A program made the translations under genes and the position numbers. Of a DNA stretch of 6,015 nucleotides, positions 1 through 6,015 are shown piece after piece. The notes under the pieces were generated by a model, which ran no database searches, was not told where the DNA came from, and saw only the letters and a list, made by a program, of their open reading frames with translations. The stretch covers positions 1 through 6,015 of the forward strand of contig JAGACE010000235.1 in the NCBI GenBank assembly GCA_017614275.1. The letters are read 5' to 3'. The DNA is from Clostridia bacterium (GTDB lineage: Bacteria > Bacillota > Clostridia > Oscillospirales > Acutalibacteraceae). The first letter of the stretch is position 1. Every line of letters starts with the position of its first letter.

Positions 1-1
1 C

Positions 2-163
2 AAGGAATTCCAGCCGATGGGCGCGAACTTCGGCGTCCTCCCGCCGCTGGACGAGCACATCAAAGACAAAAAGAAACGCTACGAAGCGTTGGTTGAGAGA
101 AGCCTGGAATGGTTTGAGGAAGCGGGACATAAAAAGCTCCGCCTCGGGGCCTCCCCGACCTAA
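2..163 (+). CDS. trmFO: TrmFO, folate/FAD-dependent tRNA (uracil-54-C5)-methyltransferase, C-terminal end only
   Basis: Only the last 53 codons are present; the gene begins before the window. The reading frame starts [20 protein letters not shown] and continues [20 protein letters not shown]. This matches the conserved TrmFO C-terminus, in which an FQPMxxNFGxLPPL block is followed by a basic K-D-K-K-x-R-Y helix and an ERSLE/ERALE helix. TrmFO is known to use 5,10-methylenetetrahydrofolate and reduced FAD to methylate U54 in the T-loop of tRNA in the cytoplasm, and it replaces the SAM-dependent TrmA in most Firmicutes. The FAD-binding N-terminal domain is outside the window and cannot be checked. 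The tail after EEAGH ([10 protein letters not shown]) is not part of the conserved core. The TAA stop at 161-163 is followed directly by inverted repeats, so transcription may end or weaken there. Identification rests on a short segment, but the motif is distinctive. Confidence 0.88.
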   Translation, partial: KEFQPMGANFGVLPPLDEHIKDKKKRYEALVERSLEWFEEAGHKKLRLGASPT

Positions 164-228
164 CCGTTCCCCCTGAAGGGGGCCCCTTCGCCCGACCCCT
201 CGTCGGACTTTTGAAGTCCCCTTTCTTG
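164..228. repeat. Structured intergenic element with several inverted repeats (possible dispersed repeat)
   Basis: The trmFO-plsX gap holds three adjacent inverted repeats. CCCCC (169-173) pairs with GGGGG (178-182) around TGAA. CCGAC (192-196) pairs with GTCGG (202-206) around CCCTC. GGACTT (205-210) pairs with AAGTCC (214-219) around TTG. An alternative outer stem, AAGGGG (176-181) with CCCCTT (218-223), could enclose the middle hairpin and a shortened third hairpin. Such G/C-run hairpin clusters between genes are typical of short dispersed repeats in gut Clostridia, but only one copy is visible here, so repeat status is inference. A transcript processing or terminator role is the other option. 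No open reading frame with a credible start was recognised in the gap. Confidence 0.4.
205..227 (+). terminator. Possible weak intrinsic terminator after trmFO
   Basis: A perfect 6-bp stem, GGACTT and AAGTCC with a TTG loop (205-219), is followed by the pyrimidine-rich tail CCTTTCTT. The position, about 40 nt after the trmFO stop and before the plsX Shine-Dalgarno, suits a terminator. The stem is short and the T-run is broken by C residues, so termination would be weak or partial. The same bases can also be part of a larger fold. Confidence 0.3.
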
Positions 229-249
229 TAAAAGACAAAAGGAGTATCT

Positions 250-1266
250 ATGAAAATCATCGTTGACGCGTTCGGCGGAGACAACGCGCCCCTGGAGATC
301 CTGAAGGGCGCGGTGGCCGCGAAGAACGCCTATGGCTGCGACATTCTGCTTTGCGGAGACGAGGAGGCCATCCGCGCCTGCGCAAAAGAGAATGCCCTCG
401 ACCTGTCCGGCATGGACATCGAGACCGCGGAAGGGGCCATTCCCGTGGAGGAAGACCCCCGCGGCATCCTGAAAAAGTACAAGAACTGCTCCCTGGCGGT
501 CGCCTGCCGCGCGCTGGCGGAGGGCCGGGGCGACGCGCTGGTGTCCGCCGGTTCCACCGGGGCGCTGGTCGTCGGCGGCACGTTCCTCGTCGGGCGCATC
601 AAAGGCGTGCGCCGTCCCGCCATCGGCATCCTGATGCCGGCGGACAAGACGCCGTTCATGCTCATCGACGGCGGCGCGAACATCGAGGTGACGCCGGAGG
701 CCATGAACGTGTTCGGCCTCATGGGCAGCATCTTCATGGAAAAGGTGCAGGGGGTCCAAAACCCCAGAGTCGGTCTGCTCAACATCGGCGCGGAGCCGAA
801 CAAGGGCACCGACCTGACCAGAGCCGCCTATGAACAGCTCGCGGAGAACGAGCACCTGAACTTCATCGGAAACATCGAGGCCAGAGACGTGCCGCAAAGC
901 GGCGCGGACGTCGTCGTGTCCGACGGCTTCTCCGGCAACATCTTCTTAAAGACCTACGAGGGCGTGGCCCTCACGCTGTTCGCGAACCTCAAAGAGATGT
1001 TCTACGGCAGCACCAAGACGAAACTCGCGGCCCTCGCCCTGAAGGGCGGGCTGAAGGACCTGAAGACGAAGTTCGACGCGGACGCCGTCGGCGGCGCGCC
1101 GCTCCTCGGCGTCAAAAAGCCGGTCATCAAGGCCCACGGCTCCTCCGGAGAAGAGGCCTTCAAAAATGCCATCGGCCAGGCCGTCCGCTTCGCGGAGGGC
1201 AACGTCATCGGCACCATCGAGGAAAGCCTTCCGAAAAAAGAACAGGAGGGCGACGATGAGCAGTAG
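250..1266 (+). CDS. plsX: PlsX, phosphate acyltransferase (acyl-ACP:phosphate)
   Basis: PlsX converts acyl-ACP and inorganic phosphate to acyl-phosphate, which PlsY then uses to acylate glycerol-3-phosphate; this is the first step of phospholipid synthesis in most bacteria, carried out at the inner face of the membrane. The 338-residue length fits the family (about 330-350). Family motifs are in order: VDAFGGDNAP at residues 5-14, LVSAGSTGALVVGGT at 97-111, GRIKGVRRPA at 115-124, the LIDGGANIEVTPE block at 138-150, NPRVGLLNIGAEPNKGT at 171-187, NFIGNIEARDV at 204-214, DGFSGNIFLK at 225-234, and GGAPLLGVKKPVIKAHGSSG at 281-300. The final residues (KKEQEGDDEQ) are a charged tail outside the conserved core. 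The ATG is preceded by AAAGGAG with a 5-nt spacer, and the first residues align with the family start. The 3' end overlaps rnc by 11 nt. acpP, often found just downstream, is absent here. No clear sigma-70 promoter is visible in the upstream gap. Confidence 0.97.
   Translation: MKIIVDAFGGDNAPLEILKGAVAAKNAYGCDILLCGDEEAIRACAKENALDLSGMDIETAEGAIPVEEDPRGILKKYKNCSLAVACRALAEGRGDALVSAGSTGALVVGGTFLVGRIKGVRRPAIGILMPADKTPFMLIDGGANIEVTPEAMNVFGLMGSIFMEKVQGVQNPRVGLLNIGAEPNKGTDLTRAAYEQLAENEHLNFIGNIEARDVPQSGADVVVSDGFSGNIFLKTYEGVALTLFANLKEMFYGSTKTKLAALALKGGLKDLKTKFDADAVGGAPLLGVKKPVIKAHGSSGEEAFKNAIGQAVRFAEGNVIGTIEESLPKKEQEGDDEQ
1244..1249 (+). promoter_or_regulatory. Shine-Dalgarno of rnc, inside the plsX coding region
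   Basis: AGGAGG lies 6 nt before the ATG at 1256 and within the last codons of plsX. It decides the rnc start: the reading frame stays open further upstream, but that part is plsX sequence read in another frame and does not resemble RNase III. The placement suggests rnc translation is coupled to plsX termination. Confidence 0.8.
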
Positions 1267-1990
1267 ATCGCAAAAACGCACCCCGGAGCGGGACGCGTCC
1301 CTGCACGAGCTGGAGGCGAAGCTCTGGTACAGCTTCAAGGACCTCGCGCTGCTGGACACCGCGCTCACCCACTCGTCCTACGCGAACGAGCAGGGGCCGG
1401 GGCACAAATACAACGAACGGCTGGAGTTCCTGGGAGACTCCGTCCTCGGCTTCATCACCGCGGACAAGTTCTTCCACGCGTTCCGGGACATCCCGGAGGG
1501 GCGGCTGACCAAGCTGCGCGCCTCCACCGTCTGTGAAGAAGCCCTCTTCGACTTCGCGCGGCAGATCGACCTCGGGTCCTACCTGCTGCTCGGCAAGGGA
1601 GAGGAGAAGAACGGCGGCCGGGAGAGAGCCTCCATCGTGTCGGACGCCTTTGAAGCCGTCATCGCGGCCATCTATCTGGACGGCGGCATCGAGGAAGCCC
1701 GCACCTTCGTCCTGCGCTTCGTCATGGAGGCCGTGGAGGAGAAGAAGATCTCCTTCCAGGACTACAAGACCCAGCTGCAGGAGATCATCCAGAAGAATCC
1801 GGAAGAAGATCTGACCTACGTCCTGTCCGGCGAGTCCGGACCGGACCACGACAAGCGCTTCGAAGTCGAAGTGCACCTCAATTCCAACGTCATCGGGAAA
1901 GGCGTCGGCCGCACGAAGAAGCAGGCCGAACAGGAAGCCGCCCGCGAAGCCCTTGCGCTCATGGGCTATAAACAGGAAACCAAAGGCTAA
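1256..1990 (+). CDS. rnc: Ribonuclease III (double-stranded RNA endonuclease)
   Basis: RNase III cuts double-stranded RNA, including rRNA precursors and structured mRNAs, using Mg2+ as a homodimer in the cytoplasm. The 244-residue protein has the normal two-domain layout. The catalytic domain spans about residues 18-165 and carries the signature NERLEFLGDSVLG (53-65), giving E54, E57 and D61. A second acidic pair lies in SDAFEAVIAAIYLDGG (129-144), giving D130 and E133. These correspond to E. coli E38, E41, D45, D114 and E117, so the active site is intact. A double-stranded RNA binding domain covers about 169-238 and ends with the lysine-rich GRTKKQAEQEAAREAL segment (218-233). About 20 residues precede the first conserved helix, slightly longer than E. 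coli but ordinary for Firmicutes. The gene overlaps plsX and sits 14 nt before smc, indicating one operon. Nothing is truncated or missing. Confidence 0.97.
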   Translation: MSSRSQKRTPERDASLHELEAKLWYSFKDLALLDTALTHSSYANEQGPGHKYNERLEFLGDSVLGFITADKFFHAFRDIPEGRLTKLRASTVCEEALFDFARQIDLGSYLLLGKGEEKNGGRERASIVSDAFEAVIAAIYLDGGIEEARTFVLRFVMEAVEEKKISFQDYKTQLQEIIQKNPEEDLTYVLSGESGPDHDKRFEVEVHLNSNVIGKGVGRTKKQAEQEAAREALALMGYKQETKG

Positions 1991-2004
1991 GGAGCAACCA
2001 TCCC

Positions 2005-5000
2005 ATGGTATTGAAAGCACTGGAACTCCAGGGGTTCAAGTCCTTCCCGGACAAGACCACACTGGAATTCGACCGCGGCATGACGGCGGTCGTGGGCCCC
2101 AACGGCTCGGGGAAATCGAATATTTCCGACGCGGTCCGCTGGGTCCTCGGCGAGCAGTCCACGAAGAACCTGCGCGGCGCCAAAATGGAAGACGTCATCT
2201 TCGGCGGCACCGACAAGCGCCGGGCGCTGGGGTATGCCGAGGTCACGCTGCGGCTCGACAACACGGACCGCAGTCTGCCCTACGATAAAAACGAAGTGTC
2301 CGTCACCCGCCGGTATTTCCGGTCGGGCGAGTCCGAGTACCGCATCAACGGCGAGCAGGTGCGTCTGAAGGACGTCAACGAGCTGTTCATGGACACCGGC
2401 CTCGGACGGGACGGCTACTCCATGGTCTCCCAGGGCAAGGTGGCGGACATGGTGTCCGCCAAATCCTCCAACCGGCGCGATATGCTGGAAGAGGCCGCGG
2501 GCATCTCCCACTACCGCTACCGCCGGACGGACGCCATCCGCCGGCTGGACCGCGCGGAGGAGAACCTCATCCGCTTAAGAGATATCCTCGCGGAACTCGA
2601 GTCCCGCGTCGGGCCCCTGAAGACCCAGAGCGAGAAGGCCCAGAAGTTCCTGGTCCTGGCGGAAGAGAAGAAGACGCTGGAGATCTCCCTCTGGCTCTAC
2701 ACCATCGACAGCCTGAAGAACCGTCTGCAGGAGCAGGAGCACAAGATCGAAGTGTCCCAGGGCCAGTACCACGACGCGGAAGAGGCCCTTTCGAAGATCG
2801 AGGCGGACACCGAGGCGGCCACGGAGGCTGTCCGGACCATCACGCTGCAGATCGAGGAGATCCGCCTCGCGGCCGCGGGCAACGAAGAGCAGATCGCCGA
2901 CTTCAACGCGAAAGTCGCCGTTGCGGAGAACACCATCGAACTCAACCGCCAGTCCATCGAGCGTCTGGCGCAGGACAAGGCGTCGCAGGACGCGGAGCAG
3001 GACGAGACGCGCGCCCTCATCGAGGAAGCGAACACCGCCATCGCCGCCCTGCAGGCGAAGATCGACGAAAAGCAGAAGGAGATGCAGGCCATCGCCGCGC
3101 GGTCGGAGGAATTCCGGTCCGCCATCGGGGCCCAGGAAAACGCGCAGGACTCCCACGCGCAGGAACTGTCCGAACTGGCGGCGAAGCTGTCGGACGCCCG
3201 TATCCGGAAGTCCGCGGCGGAGACCGCCATCGAAGAGGTGAAGGACCGGTCCGCCCGTGCCGAGGAATCAGCCGGTGAGCGCCGCACCCTGCACCTGCAG
3301 CTGTCCGCGGAAGCGGAGGCCGCCCAGAAGTATCTGGACGAGTGCGATGAGAAGGTCACCTCCTTACAGAACTCCATCTCCGGATATGAACTGCGGCAGC
3401 AGAAGCGGGACGAGAAACTCGCCCAGCAGCAGGAGGCCTTCGAGCTCCTGCGCCGCGAGTCCGAGCAGAAGACCGACCGGGCCCGCATGCTGGAGAACCT
3501 GGAAAAGAACATGGAAGGCTATGCCGGCGCGGTCCGCGCGGTCATGCAGGAATCCCGCCGCGGGACCCTGCGCGGCATCCACGGTCCGCTGTCCCAGCTC
3601 CTGAAGGTGCCGGACAAGTACAGCGTGGCCGTCGAGACCGCCCTGGGCGCCGCCGTCCAGTTCCTGGTGGTCGACAACGAGAACAACGCCAAGCAGGCCA
3701 TCACGTTCCTGAAGAACGCGAAGGCCGGCCGGGCCACGTTCCTGCCCCTGACCGCCATCCGCGGCCGTCGGCTCGAAGAGGACGGTCTGGAGGACTGTCC
3801 CGGATACATCGACATCGCGGCCCATCTCGTGAAGGCGGACCGCAAGTACACCGACATCATCAGCGCCCAGCTGGGCCGTACCGTCGTCGTGGACGACATG
3901 GATTCGGCCGTGGCGATCGGGCGCAAGTATAAGAACCGCTTCAAGATCGTCACGCTGGACGGTCAGGTCATCAACGCCGGCGGTTCCATGACCGGCGGCT
4001 CCCGGGTGAAGAACGCGGGGCTCATGGCCCGGTCCGGGACCATCGAGGCGCTGAAGAAGGAAGCGGAGGCGCTGGCTGAGAAGCTGGCCGACGCGGAGGC
4101 GAAGGTCGACAAGGCGAAGGCGGAAGCTGCCGGCGCCGGCGCCGATCTGGAAGCCGTGCAGGCGGACCTCATCAACGCCAACGAGGAGAAGGTCCGCGCG
4201 GAGAGCGCTCTGGAACTGGCGAAGAGCCAGCTGGAGACGGTCAGTACGGCTCTGGAAGAGCTTGAGGCGGAACAGAAGAGTGCCACGGAGCACATCGCCG
4301 AACTGGAAACGGAGCGGGACGCTGCCGCCAAAGAAGAGGCGGAGCTGGACGCGCAGGTGAACGCCGTCGAGCAGAAGGCGAACGACGCCACCGGCCGCCT
4401 GGAGGAGATCCGCCAGTCCTACGACGAGGCCTCCTCGGCCACCGTCGAGCTGAACCTGGCCATCCTGGCCCTCACCAAGGACATGGAGGCGCACAAAGAC
4501 GCGGTCGCGCGCTATGAAGAGGCCGTCGCCGGCGCCGCGGACCGCAACCGCGCGCTGGACGAGGAGATCGGCCGGTTCGAGGCGGAGAACAACGGCCTGC
4601 AGGAGCAGATCGCGGCCTGGAACGAGTCCATCGCCGCCCTGCGCCAGAAGGGCGATACCTCCAAAGAGCAGATCGACGAGCTCGCCAAACAGCGGGAAGA
4701 GCAGGAGGCCGAGAGCGGCAAGCTGCGCCTGCTGGAGCGGAACAAGACCACGGAGCGCGAGCAGATCTCCGGAGAACTCGCGCGGCTCGAGGAGCGGAAG
4801 GCGAACATGCTCCGCGACTACGACGAGACCGTGAACAAGCTCTTCGACGAATACGAACTGACCCGCCGGGAGGCCGCGGAAGTGGCCTCGCCCACCGAGG
4901 ATCCCACCGGGACCCGGGGCGCCCTCACCGAGGTCCGGCAGAAGATCAAAGCCCTCGGCTCCGTCAATGTCGGCGCCATCGAGGAATACAAGGAAGTGTC

Positions 5001-5574
5001 CGAGCGGTATGAGTTCCTCTCCGAGCAGATCGGGGACGTGGAGCGCTCCCGCAAGGAACTCCTGGATCTCATCCAGGAACTCACCGGGAACATGGCCAAA
5101 CAGTTCACGGTCCAGTTCAACCGCATCAACAAGGCCTTCGCCTCCACCTTCGCCGAACTGTTCGGCGGCGGCAAGGCGGCCCTGGTCCTGGAGGACGAGT
5201 CGGACATCCTGGAGTGCAACATCAACATCGAGGTCCAGCCCCCGGGCAAGAACGTCCAGAACATCGACCTGCTGTCCGGCGGTGAGAAGGGCCTGTCCGC
5301 CATCGCGCTGCTGTTCGCCATCCTGAAGGTGACGCCCGCGCCGTTCTGCATCTTCGACGAGGTCGAGGCGGCGCTGGACGACGTCAACGTGGGCAAGTTC
5401 GCGCAGTACGTGCGGAACATGACAGAAAACACGCAGTTCATCCTGATCACCCATCGCCGCGGCACCATGGAAGAGGCCGACATCATGTACGGCGTCACCA
5501 TGCAGGAAGAGGGCGTCTCCAAGCTCCTCTCCCTCCGCACGGCAGAGATGGCGAAAGAACTGGGGTTAGACTAA
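2005..5574 (+). CDS. smc: SMC, chromosome condensin ATPase
   Basis: SMC dimers, with ScpA and ScpB, extrude and hold DNA loops to compact and segregate the chromosome; no scp gene is in this window. The 1189-residue length matches full-length bacterial SMC (about 1190). The N-terminal head has Walker [10 protein letters not shown] (31-39, K37), the [14 protein letters not shown] segment with R57, and the Q-loop VSQGKV (Q143). Residues about 170-505 form the first coiled-coil arm, rich in E, A, K, Q and R. The hinge is about 515-666, including [16 protein letters not shown] and ending GGSMTGGS (659-666). The return arm runs about 670-980. The C-terminal head contains [12 protein letters not shown] (984-995), the ABC signature [16 protein letters not shown] (from 1089, S1091), Walker [13 protein letters not shown] (D1118, E1119) and the switch histidine in [10 protein letters not shown] (H1150). 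All ATPase motifs are intact. The start is supported by the family start [12 protein letters not shown] and by AAGGAG (1989-1994), with a rather long 10-nt spacer. Glycine-alanine breaks occur in the arms (see findings). Confidence 0.98.
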   Translation: MVLKALELQGFKSFPDKTTLEFDRGMTAVVGPNGSGKSNISDAVRWVLGEQSTKNLRGAKMEDVIFGGTDKRRALGYAEVTLRLDNTDRSLPYDKNEVSVTRRYFRSGESEYRINGEQVRLKDVNELFMDTGLGRDGYSMVSQGKVADMVSAKSSNRRDMLEEAAGISHYRYRRTDAIRRLDRAEENLIRLRDILAELESRVGPLKTQSEKAQKFLVLAEEKKTLEISLWLYTIDSLKNRLQEQEHKIEVSQGQYHDAEEALSKIEADTEAATEAVRTITLQIEEIRLAAAGNEEQIADFNAKVAVAENTIELNRQSIERLAQDKASQDAEQDETRALIEEANTAIAALQAKIDEKQKEMQAIAARSEEFRSAIGAQENAQDSHAQELSELAAKLSDARIRKSAAETAIEEVKDRSARAEESAGERRTLHLQLSAEAEAAQKYLDECDEKVTSLQNSISGYELRQQKRDEKLAQQQEAFELLRRESEQKTDRARMLENLEKNMEGYAGAVRAVMQESRRGTLRGIHGPLSQLLKVPDKYSVAVETALGAAVQFLVVDNENNAKQAITFLKNAKAGRATFLPLTAIRGRRLEEDGLEDCPGYIDIAAHLVKADRKYTDIISAQLGRTVVVDDMDSAVAIGRKYKNRFKIVTLDGQVINAGGSMTGGSRVKNAGLMARSGTIEALKKEAEALAEKLADAEAKVDKAKAEAAGAGADLEAVQADLINANEEKVRAESALELAKSQLETVSTALEELEAEQKSATEHIAELETERDAAAKEEAELDAQVNAVEQKANDATGRLEEIRQSYDEASSATVELNLAILALTKDMEAHKDAVARYEEAVAGAADRNRALDEEIGRFEAENNGLQEQIAAWNESIAALRQKGDTSKEQIDELAKQREEQEAESGKLRLLERNKTTEREQISGELARLEERKANMLRDYDETVNKLFDEYELTRREAAEVASPTEDPTGTRGALTEVRQKIKALGSVNVGAIEEYKEVSERYEFLSEQIGDVERSRKELLDLIQELTGNMAKQFTVQFNRINKAFASTFAELFGGGKAALVLEDESDILECNINIEVQPPGKNVQNIDLLSGGEKGLSAIALLFAILKVTPAPFCIFDEVEAALDDVNVGKFAQYVRNMTENTQFILITHRRGTMEEADIMYGVTMQEEGVSKLLSLRTAEMAKELGLD

Positions 5575-5590
5575 AGCAAGGAGTCGACGT

Positions 5591-6015
5591 ATGGCTTTAT
5601 TCAGAAGAAAAATGAACCGCGGGATGCAGAAGACCCGCGACAACCTGTCGGGGAACCTGGACAACGTCCTCGGGTCCTTCGAGTCCATCGACGAAGACCT
5701 CTATGAGGAACTCGTCGAGGTGCTCGTCATGTCCGACGTAGGCGTCATGACCTCCGAGCAGATCGTCGAGGAGACGAAGGCCCGGGTCAGCGCCCAGGGC
5801 ATCTCGAACCCGGCGGAGGTGCGCGCGGTCATCAAGCAGGTCGTGTCCGACATGCTCGGGAAGGACGAGACCATCGACTTCCTGACCACCCCGGCGGTCA
5901 TCCTGGTCATCGGCGTCAACGGCGTCGGTAAGACCACGACCATCGGCAAGATGGCCCATTACTTTGAATCCACCGGCCGGAAGGTCATTCTCGGCGCCGC
6001 GGACACGTTCCGGGC
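5591..6015 (+). CDS. ftsY: FtsY, signal recognition particle receptor GTPase, N-terminal part
   Basis: FtsY is the membrane-associated receptor for SRP; its GTPase pairs with that of Ffh to hand translating ribosomes to the Sec translocon. The window holds 141 full codons and the gene runs off the end. The protein starts [20 protein letters not shown], a basic, amphipathic-looking helix that fits the known membrane-binding start of the NG domain; there is no long acidic A domain, as is usual in Gram-positive bacteria. The N domain helical bundle (about 12-95) includes [19 protein letters not shown] (34-52). The G1 loop is [10 protein letters not shown] (108-117, K114), and the window ends in DTFRA, the start of the G2 region. 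The preceding residues read LGAA where E. coli and B. subtilis have LAAG, a modest change. AAGGAG at 5578-5583 lies 7 nt before the ATG, and the gap from smc is 16 nt, so it is probably co-transcribed. Ffh shares the GTPase fold, but the N-terminus and [18 protein letters not shown] segment favour FtsY. Confidence 0.95.
   Translation, partial: MALFRRKMNRGMQKTRDNLSGNLDNVLGSFESIDEDLYEELVEVLVMSDVGVMTSEQIVEETKARVSAQGISNPAEVRAVIKQVVSDMLGKDETIDFLTTPAVILVIGVNGVGKTTTIGKMAHYFESTGRKVILGAADTFR

Noticed and set aside
205..249. A sigma-70 promoter for plsX in the gap
   Set aside because: TTGAAG (211-216) resembles a -35 element, but no convincing -10 box lies 16-18 nt downstream, and TTGTAA (227-232) is too close. 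Not called.
60..284. A 74-codon minus-strand open frame spanning the trmFO end, the gap and the plsX start
   Set aside because: It crosses two gene ends and the hairpin cluster. Its middle is a translation of the inverted repeats, which often yields spurious proteins in annotations.
160..897. A 245-codon minus-strand open frame opposite plsX
   Set aside because: It mirrors the strongly supported plsX gene, has compositionally biased sequence with no recognisable domain, and is explained by scarce stop codons in GC-rich DNA.
1166..1255. An upstream start giving RNase III 30 extra residues
   Set aside because: The added residues are Arg/Ser/Ala-rich out-of-frame plsX sequence. The ATG at 1256 has an AGGAGG at good spacing and gives a normal RNase III length.
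1205..2020. A 271-codon minus-strand open frame opposite rnc
   Set aside because: It is the complement of a fully intact RNase III gene, has biased composition and no motif.
3364..5454. A 696-codon open frame on the minus strand across smc
   Set aside because: It lies entirely opposite smc, whose ATPase, hinge and coiled-coil features are clear. The translated product is low-complexity L/V/D/G/R-rich sequence, as expected from the complement of GC-rich coiled-coil codons. No family motif was seen.
2005..5574. A Rad50/SbcC or RecN-type ATPase instead of SMC
   Set aside because: The hinge with GGSMTGGS, the [12 protein letters not shown] segment, the length and the rnc-smc-ftsY context are specific to SMC; no zinc-hook CxxC is present.

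Overview
This window is a compact block of core bacterial housekeeping genes, all on the + strand. In order they are: the 3' end of trmFO (tRNA m5U54 methyltransferase), plsX (phosphate acyltransferase), rnc (RNase III), smc (chromosome condensin ATPase) and the 5' part of ftsY (SRP receptor GTPase). The stretch plsX-rnc-smc-ftsY is a classic Firmicutes gene order. The DNA is clearly GC-rich, with strong G/C preference at third codon positions. Shine-Dalgarno sequences are strong (AAGGAG, AGGAGG), the folate-dependent TrmFO is present, and the condensin is SMC rather than MukB. Together these suggest a GC-rich member of the Clostridia, possibly an Oscillospiraceae-like lineage. The phylum is well supported by context; the family is only a guess.

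Layout: 2-163 is the C-terminal 53 codons of trmFO. Bases 164-249 are the only real intergenic gap and hold several competing inverted repeats that look like a terminator and/or a dispersed intergenic repeat. plsX (250-1266) overlaps rnc (1256-1990) by 11 nt. smc (2005-5574) follows after 14 nt and ftsY (5591 to past the window end) after 16 nt. This spacing indicates one transcription unit from plsX onward. No gap exceeds 300 bases, and no RNA gene, CRISPR array, insertion sequence or phage gene was seen.

How the genes relate: PlsX starts phospholipid synthesis by making acyl-phosphate from acyl-ACP. RNase III processes rRNA and other double-stranded RNA. SMC organises and segregates the chromosome. 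FtsY brings ribosomes making membrane proteins to the membrane. They share growth-linked expression rather than one pathway.

I found no new biological system. The points worth a second look are the structured trmFO-plsX gap, the absence of acpP between plsX and rnc, the trmFO neighbour, matching glycine interruptions in the two SMC arms near the hinge, and AT-rich, rare-codon gene starts, most visible in ftsY.
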